A DNA stretch of 64,000 nucleotides from F23-D06 sp963603365 (GCA_963603365.1 CAVCMI010000033.1:1-64000); one strand, 5' to 3'; positions 8,113 through 17,195 are shown, counted from the first letter of the stretch. The notes: generated by a model from the sequence alone, not told the origin. A program made the numbers and translations.

Positions 8113-10581
8113 CTACCGCAGAATGGCGCCGGCCTCGCGTTCGTAGGCGGCAATGAGTTTCTTCATCAATTTGCTGATCTCCTCTTCCGTCAAGGTCTTG
8201 TCCGGGTTCTGCAATACAAAGTTCAGCGCGTACGACTTTTTGCCCTCGCCGATCTTCTCGCTCTCAAAGACATCAAACAGCGAGATGCGTTTCACCAGTT
8301 TGGAACCGTATTTCATCCCGATGCGCTTCAGTGTCTCAAAGGTCACGCTGCGGTCCACCACTAACGCAAGGTCTCTCTTGACGGACGGATAGACGTTGAT
8401 GCCTTTGTACTGTATCTTCTGCCCGGCGACAACCTTTTCGATGGCGGCAAGGTTGAACTCGGCATAACAGACAGGTTTCTTGAGGTCGAAATATTTCAGC
8501 ACCGCTGCCGACAGCTGCCCGGCCACGGCAATCTCTTCGTCCCCGAAACGGTACGAGACGAAGTCGGAGAACATTCTCGGTTCTCCCTCGGTGGAGAGCG
8601 TCATCATCCCGGCAGAGCAGTTGACTTTCTCCAGAATGTTTTCGACCATGTTCCGGAGATAGAAGAGGTCGAGGTCTGCGGTCTTGTGGTTCCATGTGTC
8701 ATCGCCGTCCTTGCCGGTCACAAACATCACGAATTCGTCCTTCTCGCGGTAGCGGACGGTCACGTCGTCTTCGTGGGCGGCCGATGTGTCAAGCCAATAG
8801 GTTTTCCCGAACTCGAACAGGCGGAGGTTGGCGTTCTTGTTGTTGGTGTTGCGCACGATGTTCTCCATGCCGCCGAACAGCAGGCTCTGGCGCATTACGT
8901 TCAACTCGTTGCTTAAGGGGTTCAGGAGCCTTATGCTCTGCGTCTCATCGATGAACCCGAATTGCGCCGCGTATTCCGACTTGGTGAGCGAGTTGTTCAT
9001 GACTTCATAGAAACCGTTGTCCGCCAGATAGGTGGAGATGGCAAGTTTCAGGGAATGTGCGTTCACGGTGTCCTGCCCGGTGGGCATTTTGTACGACAGA
9101 ATGTCGGAGATGCCGATGCGGTTGTAGCCGTAAATGCGCAGTATTTCCTCAATCAGGTCGATGGGTCGTGTGACGTCTGCTTTGCTCAACGGCACTTTCA
9201 CCAACAGCCGGTCGCTTCCGGTGTTCTGGATTTCCATGCCGAGCATTGAGAGGATCTTGGTGACGGTCTGCCTTTCAATCTCCTGTCCGGCCACCTTGTT
9301 GATCTGGTCGTAGGTCAGCGTAATCTGGGCGGGTTCTATCTTGTAGGGGTATAGGTCGGTGATGTCGGAGATGGGTACTGCGCCGGCGAACCTGACCATA
9401 AGGTCTGCGGCGCGCTTGAGCGCGTAAACGGTGATGTCCGGGTTGCAGCCGCGCTCGTATCGGAACGAGGCGTCGGTCTTCAGGGCATGCCGTTTGGACG
9501 TCCTGCGTATGGACACGGGGTTGAAATAGGCGCTTTCGAGAAAAACACGGGTTGTCTTGCCGGTGATGCCGGAGTTTTGTCCTCCGTAAACGCCGGCAAT
9601 GCACATGCCCTCTTTCTCGTTGCAGATCATAAGGTCTTCTGCGTTGAGTTTCAGTTCGTTGCCGTCAAGCGTGACAAAAGGCGTGCCTTCGGGCAGGTTC
9701 TTGACGATGACCTTGTTGCCCTGGATCTTGTCGGCATCGAAGGCGTGCATAGGCTGCCCCAGTTCAAACATGATGTATTGGGTGATGTCCACGACGTTGT
9801 TGATGGGACGGATGCCCAATGCGCGAAGCCGGTTCTGGAGACACAACGGCGACTCGGCGACGGTCACGTTGTCGAGGACCATCCAAGAGTAGCGCGGGCA
9901 GTCCTTCATGTTCTCCACCGTCACGTCGATGCTGAAGCGCACGTTCGCGATGGATTTCACTTCAGGGGCCGTGGGCAGTATGAGCGGGGAACAATCGTGT
10001 CCGGCCTGTGTCAACGCAGCGTAAAGGTCGATGGCCACGCCGGTGTGGCAGATGGCATCGCACCGGTTTGGTGTCAGTCCGATCTCGAAAACGGTGTCCG
10101 ATTCAACGTTGAAATACTCGGCGGCCGGCGTGCCCGGAACGGCAGCCTGGTCCAGCACCATGATGCCGTCATGCGACGTGCCGAGCCCGATCTCGTCTTC
10201 GGCGCAAATCATGCCTTCGGAAGGCTCTCCACGCAGTTTCGACTTCTTGATGGTGAACGACTCGTCGCCGCTGTACAGCGTGGCGCCGACAGTGGCGACA
10301 ACCACTTTCTGGCCGGCCGCCACATTGGCGGCGCCGCATACGATGTGCAACGGATCGCCTTGACCTACATTCACGGTGGTGACATGCAGATGGTCAGAGT
10401 TGGGATGCGGCTCGCAGGTCAGCACTTCGCCGACGACCAGACCTCTGAGCCCCCCGCGTATGGTATCAAACGTTTCGATGCCTTCAACTTCAAGGCCGCA
10501 GTTTGTCAGACAACGGCTCACTTCATCGGCGGAAACATCGAAAGAAAGCAGGTCTTTCAGCCACTTATAAGAGATTTTCAT
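8113..10581 (-). CDS. pheT: Phenylalanine--tRNA ligase beta subunit
   Basis: The 822-residue protein matches the bacterial PheT length. An N-terminal EMAP-type tRNA-binding domain (about 40-155, with CEPHPNSDHLHVTTVNVG) is followed by the B3/B4 editing domain, which contains RYSWMVLDNV and NVVDITQYIMFELGQPMHAFD. After these come the B5 domain, the catalytic-like core (around 480-690) and a C-terminal FDX-ACB anticodon-binding domain with YPSVKRDLALVVD. It pairs with PheS, encoded elsewhere, to charge tRNA-Phe and to edit Tyr-tRNA-Phe. A -7 box lies 63-71 bases upstream of its start, so pheT probably leads the minus-strand run that continues into the RibF-like gene and topA. Confidence 0.97.
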   Translation of the reverse strand: MKISYKWLKDLLSFDVSADEVSRCLTNCGLEVEGIETFDTIRGGLRGLVVGEVLTCEPHPNSDHLHVTTVNVGQGDPLHIVCGAANVAAGQKVVVATVGATLYSGDESFTIKKSKLRGEPSEGMICAEDEIGLGTSHDGIMVLDQAAVPGTPAAEYFNVESDTVFEIGLTPNRCDAICHTGVAIDLYAALTQAGHDCSPLILPTAPEVKSIANVRFSIDVTVENMKDCPRYSWMVLDNVTVAESPLCLQNRLRALGIRPINNVVDITQYIMFELGQPMHAFDADKIQGNKVIVKNLPEGTPFVTLDGNELKLNAEDLMICNEKEGMCIAGVYGGQNSGITGKTTRVFLESAYFNPVSIRRTSKRHALKTDASFRYERGCNPDITVYALKRAADLMVRFAGAVPISDITDLYPYKIEPAQITLTYDQINKVAGQEIERQTVTKILSMLGMEIQNTGSDRLLVKVPLSKADVTRPIDLIEEILRIYGYNRIGISDILSYKMPTGQDTVNAHSLKLAISTYLADNGFYEVMNNSLTKSEYAAQFGFIDETQSIRLLNPLSNELNVMRQSLLFGGMENIVRNTNNKNANLRLFEFGKTYWLDTSAAHEDDVTVRYREKDEFVMFVTGKDGDDTWNHKTADLDLFYLRNMVENILEKVNCSAGMMTLSTEGEPRMFSDFVSYRFGDEEIAVAGQLSAAVLKYFDLKKPVCYAEFNLAAIEKVVAGQKIQYKGINVYPSVKRDLALVVDRSVTFETLKRIGMKYGSKLVKRISLFDVFESEKIGEGKKSYALNFVLQNPDKTLTEEEISKLMKKLIAAYEREAGAILR

Positions 10582-10644
10582 TGGTGTAATTTATTTGTTG
10601 CCAATAAGTTAATGTACATCACCTTTCGGTGTGAAATGAAGTTG

Positions 10645-10652
10645 CAAATATA
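10645..10652 (-). promoter_or_regulatory. -7 box upstream of pheT
   Basis: On the minus strand the sequence is TATATTTG, a full match to TAnnTTTG. It sits 63 bases upstream of the pheT start codon. Confidence 0.6.
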
Positions 10653-10688
10653 AGTAATTAAACATAATGCACAAAACGCCCCCGATTT

Positions 10689-10931
10689 TTATGGCACGGG
10701 GTCGAAGCCGCTCCCTCCCCAGGGGTTGCAGGAGAGCACTCTTTTAAGGGTGAGCCAGCCGCCTTTGAACGGCCCGTATTTGCGTATGGCTTCAAGTCCA
10801 TAGGCAGAACAGGTGGGCGTGTACCGGCATGATTTTCCGATGAGGGGGGAAAGGGTGTATTGATAGAGCTTGATGAGGGCAATCATGACAGCCGCCAACC
10901 CTTTTGAAAAGCAGTTCAACACTTTTTTCAT
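10689..10931 (-). CDS. yidD: Membrane protein insertion efficiency factor YidD
   Basis: An 80-residue protein with the full YidD signature: an amphipathic or hydrophobic N-terminus, LYQYTLSPLIGKSCRYTPTCSAYGLEAI, then KGGWLTLKRVLSCNPWGGSGFDPVP to the end. The conserved Cys residues (C35, C42 and C67) are present. YidD assists YidC-mediated insertion at the inner membrane. The start overlaps the end of rnpA by four bases (ATGA overlap), the classic rnpA-yidD arrangement, so translation is probably coupled. Confidence 0.95.
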   Translation of the reverse strand: MKKVLNCFSKGLAAVMIALIKLYQYTLSPLIGKSCRYTPTCSAYGLEAIRKYGPFKGGWLTLKRVLSCNPWGGSGFDPVP

Positions 10932-11338
10932 GACGGTTGCATGAGTGGCGCATTCAGTTTGTTCAGGATGTCAATGGCCGATTGCTGAACGGTGGCAAAG
11001 TCAGGCAAGCCGGACCCGATAAAAATCCAGCACATCTGCATAGGTTCGGCATGTCCTGCAAGGAGATGCTTGTTGAGACGGTATGCCTCGCGCATGAGAC
11101 GCTTGATGCGGTTGCGGTGCACCGACTTGGCAAAACGGCGCTTGGGCACGATGACCGCAAGGCGGCAGGTTGCACCCGACACGCTGCCTTCTTGCGCTTT
11201 GCCGGCGCTTTTCGTGTAATAGCATTTTATGGGATAGACAAAGACAGCATTCTTTCCGCTGAGAACACGCTGTATCTGGAGCGATGATTTCAGGCGTTCC
11301 CGTTTCGGGAAGCCGGCCTTATCTCCTGCGGGTTGCAT
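10928..11338 (-). CDS. rnpA: Ribonuclease P protein component
   Basis: A 136-residue basic protein that helps the RNase P RNA mature tRNA 5' ends. FPKRERLKSS near the N-terminus and the RNR signature, VPKRRFAKSVHRNRIKRLMREAYRL (about 75-99), are diagnostic. Its start overlaps the end of hemD by about 20 bases and its end overlaps yidD by four. The rpmH gene that precedes rnpA in many bacteria is not here; the hemD-rnpA-yidD order is the usual one in Bacteroidota. Confidence 0.95.
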   Translation of the reverse strand: MQPAGDKAGFPKRERLKSSLQIQRVLSGKNAVFVYPIKCYYTKSAGKAQEGSVSGATCRLAVIVPKRRFAKSVHRNRIKRLMREAYRLNKHLLAGHAEPMQMCWIFIGSGLPDFATVQQSAIDILNKLNAPLMQPS

Positions 11339-12083
11339 ACTCTTTCAGGAAAGCATCCAACGCGTCCGTGATGGACGGGAACTCTTTGGTGGGGGCGACA
11401 ACTTGCGTGGTCCATCCCGCGGCTTCCAGCGCTGAGACCACCGATGAGCCGAGTGCGGCAAAGGCCACATCTCCCTGCTTGAAGTCGGGGAAGTTGGACT
11501 GCAGCGACTTGACGCCGTTTGGACTGAACATCACAATCATGTCATATTTGCTGATGTCTATGTTGTGGGCAAGGTCTGCCGGGGTGGTCGTGAACACCAA
11601 TGCCTCGTGGTGTTTGATGGCGTGCGCGTCCATGTAGTCAAGCAGCGACTGCAGCGGGCCGTCCGGACCGCATGGGATGAGCATGTTCAGGGACTTGTTC
11701 TTCAGCAGGATCTCGTTGAAACTGGCCGTAGTGTTCTCTTTCGGGGAGAAAATCTTGCGCTTGCGGTACTGTATGTATTTTTGCAGGTAGAAAGCCACCG
11801 CTTCGGTCTGGCAGAAATATTTGGTTGACTCGGGCATCTCTATTCTCATGTTCTTGCAGAGCGTGAAGAAATGGTCAATCGTGTTCTTGCTGGAAAAGAT
11901 GATGGCCTGATGCTCTAAAAGGTTGATTTTGGACTGCCGGAACTCCAGTGCGGTGATGCTCTCTATCTTGAAGAATTTGTAGAAATCAATGTTGATGCTG
12001 TATTTGCGCTTGAGTTCGGCGTATGGCGATTTCTCAAAGTTGGCAGGCTCATTTTGGGATATCAGTATGCTCTTTATTTTCAT
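11319..12083 (-). CDS. hemD: Uroporphyrinogen-III synthase
   Basis: This 254-residue two-lobed HemD cyclises hydroxymethylbilane to uroporphyrinogen III. Conserved points include the N-terminal ILISQ strand, AIIFSSKNTIDHFF (first lobe), YDMIVMFSPNGVKSL (second lobe, about 178-192) and FAALGSSVVSALEAAG near the C-terminus. HemD is poorly conserved across bacteria, but the FTSxNxV/FxSxxxV pattern and the Bacteroidota context (DUF4271 upstream, rnpA downstream) support the call. The gene lies 49 bases after the DUF4271 stop. Other haem-synthesis genes are not present, although the haem-uptake operon is in the same window. Confidence 0.88.
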   Translation of the reverse strand: MKIKSILISQNEPANFEKSPYAELKRKYSINIDFYKFFKIESITALEFRQSKINLLEHQAIIFSSKNTIDHFFTLCKNMRIEMPESTKYFCQTEAVAFYLQKYIQYRKRKIFSPKENTTASFNEILLKNKSLNMLIPCGPDGPLQSLLDYMDAHAIKHHEALVFTTTPADLAHNIDISKYDMIVMFSPNGVKSLQSNFPDFKQGDVAFAALGSSVVSALEAAGWTTQVVAPTKEFPSITDALDAFLKEYATRRR

Positions 12084-12132
12084 TTTCTCGCTGTTTCTTT
12101 ATGGGAGGTACACCTTAATATCTTTTTGACTG

Positions 12133-12828
12133 TCAGTATGTTGAAAGCAATTTTACGAATAATAGATTCGGTAAGATTTCAAGCGTGCAAAAGTAGAGAA
12201 AAAAGTGGAACAAATTTATGCCTCTTGGATTTATTTTCAATAGCCGGTACAGGAAAAGGGTCACCAGCACGGCAAGCACGGCAAGGTATCCGTACATTAC
12301 GGTGATAGTGCCGAGGCAGCCACAGACAACCAGGAACGGGAACAGGAGCAGGCCGGCATTTGTGGTGAAGATGAACTTGTAGATATTTAACGCCTGCAAC
12401 TCTTTGGAATGTTCGAAAAGCGATGCATAGATGCGGTTTGCCAGCATCTGGAACAGATATAGCACCAGAAGCGTAAGGAACAGGACGCCAAAAGTTCCGT
12501 AGGCACCGGCAATTTCCAACAGGCGTGAACCGCCATGCTCCAATATCAGCAATATGCCGTAAGATATGGCAGCAAGGTCAAGTCCCAACAGCACGGGGAA
12601 GATGTATTCCTGCAGCACTTTGCTTTCCCGTATCAGAAGCGAGTAGAAACGTTTGGTATAGAGCGACCGGAAGAGCACCAGCAGTTTGCGGCGAAACACG
12701 GTCATGGAAACTGCCAAGACGAACAACAGGGCGCATAACAGGATGATCCGCGGGTTGTCGGGCTTGGCGGCCAGTTCTGTGCAGTATTCGCGCACGGCAA
12801 GAACGTGGCTGTTAAAAAGTGAACTCAA
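12133..12828 (-). CDS. DUF4271 integral membrane protein
   Basis: A 231-residue protein with about six or seven hydrophobic helices. The end, with KINPRGINLFHFFLYFCTLEILPNLLFVKLL, is typical of the Bacteroidota DUF4271 family, which is nearly always encoded directly before hemD, as here. Function is unknown; the tight link with hemD suggests a role in tetrapyrrole handling or simple operon conservation. The start lies nine bases after the stop of the T9SS cargo gene, so the four or five genes 13551 to 10689 may form one transcript. Confidence 0.8.
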   Translation of the reverse strand: MSSLFNSHVLAVREYCTELAAKPDNPRIILLCALLFVLAVSMTVFRRKLLVLFRSLYTKRFYSLLIRESKVLQEYIFPVLLGLDLAAISYGILLILEHGGSRLLEIAGAYGTFGVLFLTLLVLYLFQMLANRIYASLFEHSKELQALNIYKFIFTTNAGLLLFPFLVVCGCLGTITVMYGYLAVLAVLVTLFLYRLLKINPRGINLFHFFLYFCTLEILPNLLFVKLLSTY

Positions 12829-12837
12829 GGCGGCGGA

Positions 12838-13551
12838 TTATTTGACCACCAGTTTCTTGGCCGCGCCCATTTTGCCGTCCTGCTCGATGCCGTAAAGGTA
12901 GATGCCGGCCGAAATGTCGGAAAGGTCAATGGGAAGGATGCCTTCATTGCCGGCGGCACAGCGGAAAATGTCACGTCCGACAAGGTCTTTGATGACAACA
13001 TAGCAGTTCCCGTTGTCGGTTGCCGTATACTTCACCGTGATGCGGTTATGGGCAGGGTTCGGGTAGGCCTGTACCCGGATGCGGGCCGCATCGGCTTGAG
13101 CAATGCCCGTGCCGGTATAGTATGAAACAATGAAAGATATGGTTTCGTTGTTTTCTGTGTTCGAAAAACTGTATTTCTTCAAGGCCTGTCCGTTTGACGG
13201 GGTGGAGTAGTTGGCGTGGAACACGGCGGAGTCCTCGTGGGTGACGTGGACGCCGGCTGCCACATAGAAAGGACGCGATTGTGTGCCGAGGTAGCAGGTC
13301 CCGCCAACGCAGAAAGTGTTTTCCTCGTCAGGTATGGAGGTCAGGTCGGTGCGCTCTACTTGCAGATAGATGTCTTCGCCTTCGGAGGGGTTGGCGTATT
13401 CAATGTAAAACTCGTCAACCTCGTCTATTTGAACATTACGGTAAATGGTGTCGTTGTTGTTCAGTGTCTGAGAGTTATAATAAAGTTGGAAAGTCTGGGC
13501 CTGTACAGAAACGGCGGCCAAGGCGACAATCAGGGTGAATAATTTTTTCAT
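12838..13551 (-). CDS. Small T9SS-secreted protein
   Basis: A 237-residue protein with a signal peptide (1-18, ending VQAQ), a beta-rich middle of about 140 residues that I do not recognise, and a type A T9SS sorting domain beginning at VQAYPNPAHNRITVKY and ending AKKLVVK. The middle contains one C-x5-C pair (FCVGGTCYLG), which may form a disulfide. It is expected at the cell surface or outside. A -7 box (TATTTTTG) lies 41 bases upstream. No enzymatic motif is seen. Confidence 0.8.
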   Translation of the reverse strand: MKKLFTLIVALAAVSVQAQTFQLYYNSQTLNNNDTIYRNVQIDEVDEFYIEYANPSEGEDIYLQVERTDLTSIPDEENTFCVGGTCYLGTQSRPFYVAAGVHVTHEDSAVFHANYSTPSNGQALKKYSFSNTENNETISFIVSYYTGTGIAQADAARIRVQAYPNPAHNRITVKYTATDNGNCYVVIKDLVGRDIFRCAAGNEGILPIDLSDISAGIYLYGIEQDGKMGAAKKLVVK

Positions 13552-13591
13552 TGTGTTGTTCTTTTGTGCTTGAATGATTTTAATAGCGCGG

Positions 13592-13599
13592 CAAAAATA
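13592..13599 (-). promoter_or_regulatory. -7 box for the small T9SS cargo gene
   Basis: The minus strand reads TATTTTTG (TAnnTTTG), 41 bases upstream of the start at 13551 and just downstream of the terminator of the preceding gene. Confidence 0.55.
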
Positions 13600-13602
13600 G
13601 AA

Positions 13603-13640
13603 AAAAAAAGCGTACCTGCAGAACAGGCACGCTTTTTTGA
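13603..13640 (-). terminator. Terminator after the cyclic-DPG-synthetase-like gene
   Basis: A stem pairing GCGTxCCTG with CAGGxACGC is flanked by A and T runs, so it reads as a hairpin plus T run on the minus strand. It lies 18 bases past the stop at 13658. Confidence 0.75.
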
Positions 13641-13657
13641 TTCTACGGAGAAGAAGA

Positions 13658-15031
13658 CTATTTTTTTCTTCTTTTGGGTTTGAGGTTGTGTTTTGCGACG
13701 AAATCGTCGAGAACTTCCTTCAGTGTAGGAGTTCCGATTTCCTGCAGTTCATAACCGACTTTCACAACCGGCTGTTTGATCTTGATGAAGCGCGGCAGGT
13801 CGATAGGCGTGCCGATGACCACTGCGTCGCAAGGGGTGTTGGCGATGGTCTTCTCAAGGTCTTTCATCTGCTGCTCGCCGTAGCCCATGGCCGGAAGCAG
13901 GGTGCCGATGTTGGGGTATCTTTCGAATGTAGTGGTGAGTTCGCCGACTGTGTAAGGTCTCGGGTCGATAAGTTCAGCTGCACCGTATTTCATGGCAGCG
14001 ACGGAGCCGGCGCCAAATTTCATTTCACCGTGGGTCAATGTCGGGCCGTCTTCAACGACGAGCACGCGTTTGCCCTTGAGCAGTTCCGGCTTGTCGACGG
14101 TCAGCACGGAAGCGGCGTCGATAACCATGGCTTTCGGGTTGATTTTGGCGAGGTTGGCGCGAACCATGTTGATGTTTTCGAGAGATGCGGAGTCGATCTT
14201 GTTGATGACGATGACGTCAGACATGCGTGCCACTACTTCGCCGGGATAGTAGGTCACCTCTGTGCCCGGACGCAACGGGTCGGCGACGCCGATGGTCAGG
14301 TCGGGCTTGTAGAACGGGAAGTCGTTGTTGCCGCCGTCCCACAGCACGATGTCGCAGCCGTCAGGGTCAACCTCTGCTTCGCGGAGGATGGCTTCATAGT
14401 CAACGCCGGCATAGATGACGTTGCGTTTTGTCACCACATGCGGTTCGTACTCTTCCATTTCCTCGATGGTGCAGTTGTGTTTCTTCAGGTCTTCAACGCA
14501 AGCGAAACGCTGAACTTTCTGTTTGTTCAGATCCGGGTCGTAAGGCATAGGATGACGGACAGCCACAACTCTGAAGCCCATTTCGACCAGGTATTCGATG
14601 ATACGGCGGGAGGTCTGTGACTTGCCGCAGCCGGTACGGGTTGCACCCACAGCGATGACAGGTTTCTTTGATTCTACCATCGTGTCCTTAGGTCCCATGA
14701 GCCAGAAATTGGCGCCTGCGGCGTTCACGATGGCGCTGACACCCATGACGTACGTGTACGGTTTGTCGCTGTATGCGAAAACGCAGTCGTCAACGTCATA
14801 TTCCTTGATCAGCTCAGCCAGCCTTGATTCCGGATAGATCTGTATTCCGTTCGGATAGAGGTCTTCGCCGGCCAGTTCTTTGGGGTATTTACGGTCGTCG
14901 ATTCCGGGAATCTGTTCTGCGGTAAAGGCAACCACATTGTAGTTCTTGTTGTGACGGAAAAAGGTGTTGAAATTGTGGAAATCTCTTCCCGCAGCACCAA
15001 TGATAATTACGTTTCTTACTTTTTTCTTCAT
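13658..15031 (-). CDS. Cyclic 2,3-diphosphoglycerate synthetase-like GTPase
   Basis: A 457-residue protein of the predicted-GTPase family related to archaeal cyclic-2,3-diphosphoglycerate synthetase. An N-terminal Rossmann-like domain (IIIGAAGRDFHNFNTFF, 9-25) is followed by a P-loop domain with VGATRTGCGKSQTSRRI (Walker A, about 128-144), LWDGGNNDFPF and VINKIDSA (an NKxD-like base motif, near residue 275). It ends in the basic tail KPKRRKK. In archaea the enzyme joins 2,3-bisphosphoglycerate into its cyclic form; the substrate in Bacteroidota is unproven. The next gene downstream on the same strand is the 2,3-BPG-dependent mutase gpmA, but that gene lies upstream in transcription and is separated by 109 bases. 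The start follows a -7 box at 15094-15101. Confidence 0.8.
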   Translation of the reverse strand: MKKKVRNVIIIGAAGRDFHNFNTFFRHNKNYNVVAFTAEQIPGIDDRKYPKELAGEDLYPNGIQIYPESRLAELIKEYDVDDCVFAYSDKPYTYVMGVSAIVNAAGANFWLMGPKDTMVESKKPVIAVGATRTGCGKSQTSRRIIEYLVEMGFRVVAVRHPMPYDPDLNKQKVQRFACVEDLKKHNCTIEEMEEYEPHVVTKRNVIYAGVDYEAILREAEVDPDGCDIVLWDGGNNDFPFYKPDLTIGVADPLRPGTEVTYYPGEVVARMSDVIVINKIDSASLENINMVRANLAKINPKAMVIDAASVLTVDKPELLKGKRVLVVEDGPTLTHGEMKFGAGSVAAMKYGAAELIDPRPYTVGELTTTFERYPNIGTLLPAMGYGEQQMKDLEKTIANTPCDAVVIGTPIDLPRFIKIKQPVVKVGYELQEIGTPTLKEVLDDFVAKHNLKPKRRKK

Positions 15032-15093
15032 AAAAACTGTTGTTTTAAGTTATTACAATAAGTGATTTTCTTTATTTGCTTTTTTGAGCGGCG

Positions 15094-15101
15094 CAAAGAT
15101 A
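15094..15101 (-). promoter_or_regulatory. -7 box for the cyclic-DPG-synthetase-like gene
   Basis: The minus strand reads TATCTTTG (TAnnTTTG), 62 bases upstream of the start at 15031. Confidence 0.6.
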
Positions 15102-15140
15102 GAAAAAAAACTAATAATTCGCAATTCCGGCATTTTTTTG

Positions 15141-15887
15141 CTATTTCGTCTGGTTGGCCACCACCGCTTCCTTGGCTTTGAGTTCCTCTTCAGAGATGCC
15201 GATGTATTCGTCTTTCAGGATCTGCATGTTGTCGTCAAGTTCCATCAGATAGGGGGTTCCGGTCGGGATGTTGAGTTTGACGATCTCTTCGTTGGAGAGG
15301 TTTTTCATGAATTTGATGATGCCGCGGATGCTGTTGCCATGGGCGACGATAAGCACCTGCTTGTACTGGTGCAGGTTCTCAACGATGCTGGCGTTCCAGA
15401 GGGGGATGATGCGGCGTGTGGCGTCTGACAACGATTCTGTGCCGGGACGGGCCGAGCGGTTCTTGATGCCCTGATAGCGGATGTCGTACTTTGGATGGCG
15501 AGGGTCATCGTCCGGAATGGGGTCCGGCGCCACGTCGTAGCTGCGCCGCCAAAGCATCACCTGCTCTTTGCCGTATTTCTCCACGGCCTCCTGCTTGTTC
15601 TGCCCCTGCAGCACGCCGTAATGCTTCTCGTTGAGCCGCCAGGTCTTCTCTACCGGCAGCCACATGCGGTCCATTTCCTCCAGCACGAGGTTGAGCGTCT
15701 TGATGGCTCTCTTCAGGTAGGAGGTGTAGGTGTAGCGGATGTCAAAACCGCCTTCTCGCAGTGTCCTGCCCGCTTGCCGCGCCTCCTCTTCTCCTTGAGG
15801 TGTGAGGTCCACGTCTGTCCATCCCGTAAACTGGTTCGACAGGTTCCATTCGCTTTGTCCGTGTCGTATGAGTATGAGTTTATACAT
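15141..15887 (-). CDS. gpmA: 2,3-bisphosphoglycerate-dependent phosphoglycerate mutase
   Basis: A 248-residue dPGM that interconverts 3- and 2-phosphoglycerate in glycolysis. LILIRHGQSEWN places the phospho-accepting His at residue 9; FTGWTDVDLTPQGEEEA, YTSYLKRAIKTL, RLNEKHYGVLQGQNK and VAHGNSIRG complete the active site. I set the start at the ATG at 15887 (MYKLIL), because the frame continues upstream for 50 codons without homology. It needs 2,3-BPG as a cofactor. It sits between panD and the cyclic-DPG-synthetase-like GTPase gene, all on the minus strand. Confidence 0.96.
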   Translation of the reverse strand: MYKLILIRHGQSEWNLSNQFTGWTDVDLTPQGEEEARQAGRTLREGGFDIRYTYTSYLKRAIKTLNLVLEEMDRMWLPVEKTWRLNEKHYGVLQGQNKQEAVEKYGKEQVMLWRRSYDVAPDPIPDDDPRHPKYDIRYQGIKNRSARPGTESLSDATRRIIPLWNASIVENLHQYKQVLIVAHGNSIRGIIKFMKNLSNEEIVKLNIPTGTPYLMELDDNMQILKDEYIGISEEELKAKEAVVANQTK

Positions 15888-15933
15888 ATTATATAATTTG
15901 TATGCTTGGTGGATGTTGGTCTTTCTTCTTTCC

Positions 15934-16284
15934 TTATTGGCGGAGCTTGTTTCCCTTGTCCGGAAATACGATCCAAGGCTTGAAATGCTTGGCCTCCTCA
16001 AAGTCCATGGTACAGTATGAGATGATGACGACGACATCGCCTACGCAGGCTTTGCGGGCGGCGGGGCCGTTGAGGCAGATCACGCCGGAGTCTTTTGCCC
16101 CTTTGATGACGTAGGTCTCCAGACGCTCCCCGTTGTTTACGTTCAGCACCTGCACCTTCTCGTTCTCGATCAGGTTGGCAGCCTCCATCAGCGTCTCGTC
16201 GATGGTGATGCTGCCTACATAATTAAGGTTGGCTTCCGTTACGGTTACCTTGTGGATCTTCGATTTTAAAAGTTCTATGGTCAT
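15934..16284 (-). CDS. panD: Aspartate 1-decarboxylase
   Basis: A 116-residue pyruvoyl enzyme making beta-alanine from aspartate for pantothenate synthesis. The Gly24-Ser25 self-cleavage site is in NYVGSITID. Y58-like ETYVIKGAKDSGVICLNGPAARK and GDVVVIISYC are typical PanD segments. It follows panC with a 10-base gap on the same strand, forming a panC-panD operon. Confidence 0.97.
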   Translation of the reverse strand: MTIELLKSKIHKVTVTEANLNYVGSITIDETLMEAANLIENEKVQVLNVNNGERLETYVIKGAKDSGVICLNGPAARKACVGDVVVIISYCTMDFEEAKHFKPWIVFPDKGNKLRQ

Positions 16285-16294
16285 TTTGCCGGTT

Positions 16295-17125
16295 TTAACG
16301 ATAACGAATATTGTCGATAAGCCTTACGCCGCCAATATGGACGGTGATGAATCCCATGATGCCGGGTGCGTCGTCGAGTGTCTGCACAGACTGGAGCGTC
16401 CGGTCATCGGCCACCTCGAAGTACTCGAGCGTGAACTCGGGTATCTTGGCGATTTCCTGTCTCACGAACGCCTTGATTTGCGGAACGTCTTTCTGCTCGC
16501 GCGAGGCCTTGAGTATCCGGTAGATGTTGGCGGCGGTCTCGAACTGCTCCGCCGTGAGCCGCTTGTTGCGCGAACTCATGGCCAGCCCGTTTGCCTCCCG
16601 CACGATAGGGCAGGGCACGATCTGCACCTTGATGCCGCATTGACGCACCAGTTCCCGTATCACTGCAATCTGCTGGTAGTCCTTTTCGCCGAAATAGGCG
16701 CGGTCGGGACAAGTCCAGTCTAACAGCCTGCGCACGATGACGCCTACGCCGTTGAAATGCCCCGGTCGGGCAGCCCCCTCCATGACTTGCTCCACACTGC
16801 CGAAACAGTATGCTTCGGTGGGCTTCTCCGGGAAAACGTCCTCGACTTCCGGCATGAAGGCATAGTCGGCGTATGCACAAATGAAGTCAAGGTCCTTTTC
16901 CGGCGTGCGGGGATATTTCTGCAAGTCCTCAGGATTGTTGAACTGCACAGGATTTACGAATATGGAGACGATTACGATGTCGTTCTCTTTTCTTGCCCTT
17001 TGGATGAGCGACATATGGCCCTTGTGCAGAGCCCCCATCGTCGGCACCAGTCCGATGCTTTTGCCCTCTGTCTTTACTTTCTTTGCCGTGTTGACCAATT
17101 CGTCAACGGAACTGATAGCAAACAT
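16295..17125 (-). CDS. panC: Pantothenate synthetase (pantoate--beta-alanine ligase)
   Basis: A 276-residue PanC that condenses pantoate and beta-alanine with ATP. The HIGH-like motif is PTMGALHKGHMSLI (about 29-42); VNPVQFNNPEDLQKYPRT, GHFNGVGVIVRRLL, YFGEKDYQQ and the KMSKS-like MSSRNKRL are all present. The next gene downstream, panD, supplies its beta-alanine. A -7 box lies about 70 bases upstream. Confidence 0.97.
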   Translation of the reverse strand: MFAISSVDELVNTAKKVKTEGKSIGLVPTMGALHKGHMSLIQRARKENDIVIVSIFVNPVQFNNPEDLQKYPRTPEKDLDFICAYADYAFMPEVEDVFPEKPTEAYCFGSVEQVMEGAARPGHFNGVGVIVRRLLDWTCPDRAYFGEKDYQQIAVIRELVRQCGIKVQIVPCPIVREANGLAMSSRNKRLTAEQFETAANIYRILKASREQKDVPQIKAFVRQEIAKIPEFTLEYFEVADDRTLQSVQTLDDAPGIMGFITVHIGGVRLIDNIRYR

Positions 17126-17195
17126 GTTTTTCTATAAAAGTTGGTTTTTGGTCCGTTTATCGAAAACAATGCTTATCCCCTCCGGAAAAAGCGGG

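Noticed and set aside
15888..16037. N-terminal extension of GpmA
   Set aside because: Fifty residues upstream of MYKLIL lack homology and overlap panD antisense-like sequence in another frame.
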